Positions 57,991 through 64,000 of a stretch of 64,000 bases of DNA are shown here, one piece after another. A program made the position numbers and the translations under genes. The stretch lies in the NCBI GenBank assembly GCA_947044405.1, contig CAMRHE010000028.1, positions 10,584,001-10,648,000 on the forward strand, written 5' to 3'. A model generated the notes under the pieces. It saw nothing but the letters and a program-made list of their open reading frames with translations. It ran no database searches and was not told the origin of the DNA. Numbering within the stretch: position 1 is the stretch's first letter; each line of letters opens with the position of its first letter. This DNA is from Leptodactylus fallax (Eukaryota > Chordata > Amphibia > Anura > Leptodactylidae).

Positions 57991-59001
57991 AAAGAGTCTG
58001 ATAAATCATGTATGTATAATGAATACTGAAGGTCAGAATCACTAGTAAGAGTGAAGGAAACACGGAAGATACAGGAAAGAGTCTGATAAGTCACGTATGC
58101 AGTGCTGGAGTCCTGGGTCCGAATCCTGCCAAGGACAACATCTGCAAGGAGTTTGTATGTTCTCCCCGTGTTTGCGTGGGTTTCCTCCGGGTACTCTGGT
58201 TTCCTCCCACAGTCCAAAGACATACTGATAGGGAATGTAGATTGTGAGCCCTATATGGGACAGTGACCACAATGTCTGTAAAACGCTGCGGAATATGATG
58301 GCGCTATATAAGTAAGCATAATAAATAAATAAATAAATAAATGCTGAAGGTCGGAATCACTAGTAAGAGTGAAGGAAACACGGAAGATACAGGAAAAGTC
58401 TGATAAGTCATGTATGTAGAATGAATACTGAAGGTCAGAATCACTAGTAAGAGTGAAGGAAACACGGAAGATAGAGGAAAGAGTCTGATAAGTCACGTAT
58501 GTATAATGAATACTGAAGGTTGGTATCACTAGTAAGAGTGAAGGAAACACAGAAGATACAGGAAAGAGTCTGAGAAGTCATGTATGTAGAATGAACACTG
58601 AAGGACGGAATCACTGGTGAGAATGAAGGAAACACGGAAGATACAGAATAGAGTCTGATAAGTCACGTATGTATAATGAATACTGAAGGTTGGTATCACT
58701 GGTAAGAGTGAAGGAAACACAGAAGATACAGGAAAGAGTCTGAGAAGTCATGTATGTAGAATGAACACTGAAGGACGGAATCACTGGTGAGAATGAAGGA
58801 AACACGGAAGATACAGAATAGAGTCTGATAAGTCACGTATGTATAATGAATACTGAAGGTTGGAATCACTAGTAAGAGTGAAGGAAACACTGAAGATACA
58901 GGATAAAGTCTGATAAGTCATGTACTCTATGTATAATTAATACTAAGGATCGGAATCACTAGTAAGCGTGAAGGAAACACGGAAGATACAGGAAAGAGTC
59001 T
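57991..59001. repeat. About 84-bp tandem repeat, interrupted by a SINE
   Basis: About nine copies of a unit with AAGAGTCTGATAAGTCATGT, ATGTATAATGAATACTGAAG, GTCGGAATCACTAGTAAGAG and GAAGGAAACACGGAAGATAC. The copies around 58550-58620 and 58740-58800 form a two-unit pattern (GAGAAGTCATGTATGTAGAA with GGACGG) that alternates with the main form. Split at 58099-58341. Confidence 0.92.
58099..58341 (+). mobile_element. tRNA-derived SINE (V-SINE-like core)
   Basis: Contains a Pol III B-box-like sequence (GGGTCCGAATCCTGCC, about 58117-58132), the conserved core TTCTCCCCGTGTTTGCGTGG and CCTCCCACAGTCCAAAGACA, and a 3' part with GCTGCGGAATATGATGGCGC followed by TATATAAGTAAGC and an (AATA)n tail. The A box is missing, so the copy is truncated at its 5' end. 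The core and 3' end are typical of vertebrate SINEs mobilised by CR1/L2-type LINEs. Confidence 0.88.
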
Positions 59002-59778
59002 TCTGTCCAACTGGATTCAAAGTAGTTATTACGTTTTCTATACATGTCCTTTAGGGGACATATATAATTGTGTAAAGTGCTGAACGTATAGAAGTAGCAG
59101 CGGGAAATGACATTCTGTTAACTAAATGGAACTACACATTAACATAATAAAAAATATTAAAAACAGAAATCAATCCATCCAGATCAACCTATTATTCTGC
59201 AGTGTTGATCCAGAAGAAAGCAGCCCCCATGAGGTAGAAGCCATCTCTAGTGTTCTAGTAATAACTATATTCTTTAATATTACTATATTTCAGAAAAACA
59301 TCCAGGCCATATTCTCTTCTAACAGATTTTCCATTTTCCCACTGCCCTTACAGTAAAGAATCCCCTGATATGTCTCTGTAGAAACCTTCTGTCCTCTAAA
59401 GGTGGAAGATGAGAGCTCTCTCTACTGACCTTTGATATATAATACATAGTGCAAGAGAGGACCATTGTAGGATAGAATGGTATATGGACTATATACTATG
59501 ATAGTATATACTCATAATCAGCCATCAGCATCACTAGCATCAGTGGGACAGAAGACATATATAAAAGTGAATTTCCATTCCTGGATACAATGTTGTTGCT
59601 GTTTTGTTGAGGTTCATTTCTTAGCTTGTCTTTATCATGGTTAATTTGATGTATTTCTGATAAAAAAAACTCCAAGTTCCCTGCACAGACAAAGACTTGA
59701 ATGATAATTTTATTTGCCTGCAGCCGCCACTAGGGGGAGATTAAGAGCAGTTTATACATTGAACTCAATAATTCAACT
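59002..59778. other. Unassigned sequence
   Basis: No gene recognised; an open frame at 59126-59356 lacks motifs. 59720-59745 has GCCGCCACTAGGGGGAG, a common dispersed-repeat motif. Confidence 0.4.
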
Positions 59779-60256
59779 CTTAAAGGAGTCTCCCATCTAA
59801 GGGTTTCACCTCCCTCGTCTCTGACCTCCTGATATCAGTGACATGTTGGTTTGCGGGCTTAGCCTATATGATGAACAGTTCAGGTCAGCAGTGTGCTTGT
59901 GACTTACATACAGAGATAACAGAGCACTGATCAAGTCCCTGTTCTTGCTCTTATCATTGCTTGGCAGCTAAGTGCACTTTGCGGAGATAACTGTTCCATT
60001 ACCCATCAATTGCTGGCAAGAGATGAGAACAGAGGTGGCCGAGAATGGGGACTGACAACACCTGCCTGACCACTGCAGCTGGATAGCAGAGGTGGTTGCA
60101 AAATGTAGGCAACCAGCTGTCAACCCTAAGGAGACATAATGAGCAATATCTGACAAGTGGAGAGAGATAGACAAAGCAATGTACAAGGTGAAACACAGCA
60201 GTTAACTCAAGCTACAAGATAAAAAATATGATCCTTAAGATGGGAATACCCCTTGA
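59779..60256. mobile_element. TTAA-type MITE, about 475 bp
   Basis: Left end CTTAAAGGAGTCTCCCATCT with AAGG; right end CCTTAAGATGGGAATACCCC with TT, an imperfect 22-bp inverted repeat. The left limit is TTAA; the right is TTGA, presumably mutated. Non-coding. Confidence 0.6.
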
Positions 60257-60437
60257 AGATCCCCCCCTAGTGGTGGCTACAGTCAGTCAGAATAGTATTA
60301 TTTAACTCTATGTCTGTTCAGAGGATGAGAATGTTGGACCTAAACATGAAATATAATGGTAATAAATGATGGATTTACCTTTTACAGAGGAACATGTCCC
60401 GTTTAGCCCCATGAAATAACAATTCTGTTTGCCTTTG

Positions 60438-60652
60438 TTGTTTGCCTTTACATTGTACTGTTCCTCTGTTATTCTGCCTAGAACTCTGTGAATAAACTAA
60501 GAACTGGGTGTTACCATTCACCCTGTCAAAGGGGCGTGCCCCTCTAATATCGTCTGATACTGGCAGCACTGATTGGACTGGGTAACACCCAGCTGACAAT
60601 TTATTTGACCATTTCTTAGAGTAGTAACAGAGGAACAGTACAATGTAGACTT
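60438..60652. mobile_element. Foldback MITE
   Basis: CATTGTACTGTTCCTCTGTT on the left and AACAGAGGAACAGTACAATG on the right are perfect inverted repeats; further in, AACTGGGTGTTACC pairs with GGTAACACCCAG. AGAACTCTGTGAATAAACT and TTATTTGACCATTTCTTAGA only partly match. The element may extend outward to about 60330 and 60740. Confidence 0.78.
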
Positions 60653-60769
60653 ATAAAATAAATGCTCCAAAATAGTTATTTTTTGGGCTATGTTTTTCTA
60701 ATATAGACATTGAGAGCTGATGGGTCCTCTTTAAGTATGCTTAAAGGGATGTTGGACATAGGGGTGATA

Positions 60770-60960
60770 TCAAGTAATATAAAATGTACAGTCTATCCTA
60801 CGGTACGTTATCTATACAGGATTGGTGTGGTCAGACTATTAATGCCTCTGCTGATCAGCTGATCGACATCCTCTCCATTGTTTCCATTGCTTTGTCCTGT
60901 ACAGTGCCATAACACTTATAGTGGCTGTGCATGGTATTACAGCTTTGTGCCATTTACTTG
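60770..60960. mobile_element. Family B fragment
   Basis: GGATTGGTGTGGTCAGACTA, TGATCAGCTGATCGACATCC, CAGTGCCATAACACTTATAG and GGCTGTGCATGGTATTACAG are decayed versions of the family B sequence at 5390 and 6245. Old copy. Confidence 0.5.
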
Positions 60961-62030
60961 TTGGCTTTGTGCAGTTCTGTTGAAACCCCCATCAATCTGG
61001 TATTAATAGCCTGTCCTAATATCCTCATATCACGGGGTCACCCCTTCACACACATGCAGTACCTTTGCATCATCCATAGACACACCGATGGTAGTCACTT
61101 ATCTGCCAATTTGTCGGTGCCACTAACTTAGTCTAAAACCCTTGTGAGATTGTCACAGAATTAGCAGCTGCAGATATCATAAGGATCTATCTCACAAGGT
61201 CAGCCAACTCCAATAAAGACAAGACGTTTCCACGTGTTGCACAATATGTTATTATACAGAAGCGACTCTTCACTGTTCATGTGCCTGAGGTCGGAGCTCC
61301 TTATCCCTGTGTAATAAGTGCACACAATGAAGTATATTGTGCAAGGAATGGAAAGCCAGCCAGCCTCCAACTCTTTCCAGCACTTGCAAACCTACAACTC
61401 CCAGCATTGGTTGTGGGTTATGCTCAGAAGTCTAGTTTTGCAACAGCTGGACACGCAATAACATAGATCAATCACACAAATCTGTTAAAATGGAAAACCT
61501 ATCGGAAAACCTAAGACTATTCTATGTTTAATATGAGTTAGCTAAGTGTCAACAGATCCTCTATAAAGTCGGAGACGGACATTGGCCCAGATTGTCCCTA
61601 GACTGGCAGCTTGAAAATGCGCTAAACTTATCACAGTGGTTGGTGCTGGGTGATAAATCTGCCGTATCTTAAGGCTGTTGGATCTCAGAGTAGTTTTACA
61701 CCTAGAGATTTTTTATAATGAGCGCTGATCGACTATAAAACGTGACCCTCAGCGCTTATTCTGCGGCAGCCTGATTCAAAGGTTAATGCAGAGCTCATGC
61801 AAGAGGATGCAGGATACGAAAACCACTGTTCCCTGGGTATATACTATCATTGTCCGCCGGCAGCAGAGCCCTTATTAGTTGGCCATTGTACGTGCTGCCA
61901 ATGGACAATGAATTTTTTGTCCTGCTGAAATCAGCCGATCATTGGGTGATTGTCAGCTCTATTACACAGGCGAATTGTTGGGTACAAGCGCTTGTACTTG
62001 GCTGCTAATTCGCTCAGTCTAATAGGGCCC
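60961..62030. other. Unassigned sequence with old element debris
   Basis: No gene recognised. 61900-62030 holds GATCATTGGGTGATTGTCAG and TTGTTGGGTACAAGCGCTTG, TACTTGGCTGCTAATTCGC, a DNA-transposon-like end that stops at TAATAGGGCCCTAA. Confidence 0.4.
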
Positions 62031-62530
62031 TAAAGAGAGTCTGTCAGCAGGAAAACTGATATCAGACTAACGAGAAGTACCTTGTAGGGCAGCTTCTACA
62101 CTTTCCAAAGATGTCTTTCTTATTCTGCATTGCATCTCCATTTTAATGAAAATCAGGATTTTATTCTTATGCATGCAGATTAGCTAAAAAAGGGTTTAGG
62201 GGCATGTCCTCTCCTGCTGGGACTTTGTCTCTGCTCTAGAGAATTGGCCCTAACTGCAGACAAAGTGTCACAGAATGGGATATGTCACTCATGCAATGGG
62301 GTCGAGAGCTGGGCAGTAGTTAGGGGCTGATTATTATCAGAGCGAAGCCCCAGCAGGAGAGGACACGCCTGTAAAGCCCTTTTCAACTAATTTGCATAAG
62401 AATAAATGTTTATTATCATGAAAATGGAGCTGCACTGCAGAATAAGAAAGACATCTTTGGAAAGTGAAGAAGTCGCCCTGCAAGGTGCTGTCATTAGTTT
62501 GATAATTTCCTTGCTGACAGACTCCCTTTA
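62031..62530. mobile_element. Foldback MITE, 500 bp
   Basis: Left arm TAAAGAGAGTCTGTCAGCAG, ACCTTGTAGGGCAGCTTCT, CTTTCCAAAGATGTCTTTCT, TTATTCTGCATTGCA, TTATTCTTATGCATGCAG, TGTCCTCTCCTGCTGGG. Right arm, inverted: CCAGCAGGAGAGGACA, TTGCATAAGAATAA, TGCACTGCAGAATAAG, AAAGACATCTTTGGAAAGTG, GCCCTGCAAGGTGC, CTGACAGACTCCCTTTA. Arms about 200 bp. The tips fit a TTAA-type target. Confidence 0.85.
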
Positions 62531-64000
62531 CGTTTATACAACCTATTAGTTGATTTTAGTTTGAGACATAATTTTAGGCCGTAATTTGGTTGCAATTATG
62601 GCTCATTTTGTTGCATTTAAGCCACACCGCCAAGTCAAAGAAATTTTATCAGTAGGACCCCCTGATCTGACGGTAATCGTCTATCCTGTGAAGATAGACT
62701 AGGTATTACAAGCATATCCCTTTAATATTGTCTTCTTAAAATCATAAGGTAAGAAGACTTTTTTATATTTTTGAAAAATAAAGCAATGCATAAAAGCCGA
62801 GCTGAGGACCCCGAGCTTAGACTATTCATATTGTGTTCTCCGCTGAACTCGCCATCTGACACGCAGTCTCTGTGCCGCCTACAAATACCTTTAAAGTGAT
62901 AGTGTTACCAATTAACTATGTTATACATACCATTGGATTACTCTCCAGGATCACATCTTGTTGTACGTAAATCCTTTGGCGGCCACAATAGACCTTTTGT
63001 GAGTGATTTGTAAAACACCTTTCTTTGTTTTGGAAGACAGTAACATTTATATTCTCCTTGAAGACGTTCATTGCTTTAATCTCCTTATGTTTATGGGTTC
63101 TTGACTGTATCAAGTGTTTTATGTCTAAAGTTTCATAGTATATAAAGGCTGATGAGATCAGGATCTGATACGGCGAGAACGCCGTATTGATATTACAAGG
63201 TGTGTGGCCTGACAACTAGTGATATAGTCCACAAGAATATCAATTAGTTTTCTGTATTATTGTCAAAATATGTCATTATGTGATACATCAATAAAGTAGA
63301 TCAGAAGGTGAGTGGTGTCAAAGTGTCATCTAGGTCGTCAGGACATGTTACATTATCAGGACCTGAGACCCCTGACGGTCACACACATCTGGCTGATAAA
63401 ACTTGCCTTATACCAACCTACCCAAGGACAAGGCGGCCAGATCCCTGTTCTCTATGTTTTTGTAGTTCATCCAAGATACACCCACAAGTTCCGCAGGTAA
63501 AAGTGATTAATTGCGGTCACAAAGGAAGTAGATGACGGTGGATTATACTGGGCCGTAGTGACCTTCTCAGAGTGAGATCTGCGGTCCGAAAACACAAAGC
63601 CATTGCCCAGTTCTCCAAGGAGTTTCAAGATGTTTCACTTCACAGCATGCGGTAGGTTTGCTACACTTGCCCTTGGGTACAGTCGGTGCTCTCACCCCAG
63701 ACTGACATGGAAATAAACCGCACTGACGGACTGACTCAACGGTTGTAACATAGGTTCAGGTGGAAGACACAAATGGTGTGTCTTTTATATGAGACTGGAA
63801 AGTATCAGGCCAAGGAATGCAAAGGTGTCAACAAGGGACAGCCCAGCCAATAGGTGCAACTGGGTTATGTCTATTTAGGAGAATCATCGTACTGCGCTCT
63901 GTTCAGAAAATGGAGTTCCTTTTGTCAAGTAGACAGAAATAATCAACTCAATTACATTCACTGCTTGTGAATGGGGACTATTCGCATGACTGATATTTTG
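62531..64000. other. Unassigned sequence to the window end
   Basis: About 1.5 kb without array or transposon. Short frames at 62916-63215 (minus) and 63308-63535 (plus) show no motif. A possible donor (CCGCAG followed by GTAAAAGT, near 63490) was noted but has no supporting exon. Confidence 0.4.

Noticed and set aside
58117..58132. tRNA gene
   Set aside because: Only a B-box-like sequence is present, inside a SINE; no A box, acceptor stem or anticodon arm.
63300..63500. Possible exon ending in CCGCAG/GTAAAAG
   Set aside because: The donor is only moderate, no acceptor or conserved peptide is evident, and two phases are equally open.

Overview
The window looks like repeat-dense, non-coding DNA from a vertebrate, most likely a neobatrachian frog. 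The inference rests on the mix of elements: an L2-clade LINE, several Tc1/mariner families with TA target duplications, a hAT element with an 8-bp duplication, a tRNA-derived SINE with a vertebrate-type core, and many short foldback elements, several with TTAA at their ends. The last group, with TTAAAGGGG-type tips, and the GAAACGCG-containing dispersed repeats are common in anuran DNA as I know it. A ray-finned fish is the main alternative. There is no bacterial-style gene organisation.

Layout. 1-3.3 kb: 11-bp minisatellite, cut by the window edge. 3.3-12.3 kb: short DNA-transposon debris, a 2.6-kb 36-bp minisatellite and a 30-bp minisatellite. 12.87-16.17 kb: nearly full-length L2-type LINE with one frameshift. 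16.2-20.1 kb: foldback elements and a deleted Tc1. 20.25-21.84 kb: non-autonomous hAT with an internal minisatellite. 22.1-23.0 kb: deleted Tc1 with half a transposase. 24.7-31.2 kb: three minisatellites (31/44, 40 and 34 bp) and two Tc1 derivatives. 32.0-33.1 kb: an element with long inverted ends and an unusual internal repeat. 34.2-44.8 kb: foldbacks, a retroposon with a clear target duplication, a 650-bp hairpin and two minisatellites. 45.08-46.64 kb: an intact Tc1-family transposon with a 338-residue DD35E transposase, the only convincing intact protein-coding gene here.

47.5-49.7 kb (minus strand): a possible 5' end of a host gene, with a GC-rich untranslated exon ending in a perfect donor and a second small exon carrying a start codon. 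I cannot name it. 49.8-51.2 kb: a degenerate minisatellite in two opposed orientations. 52.3-56.9 kb: two 11-bp minisatellites, one holding a dispersed insertion and the other a MITE and a decayed Tc1. 58-59 kb: 84-bp tandem repeat split by a SINE. 59.8-62.5 kb: three foldback/MITE elements. The remainder is unassigned.

No genes act together as a pathway. The transposase at 45.45 kb could act on its own element's ends; the small Tc1-like elements would need transposases encoded elsewhere. Most long open frames are by-products of stop-free tandem repeats and are not annotated as genes. No tRNA, rRNA, CRISPR array or other RNA gene was recognised.
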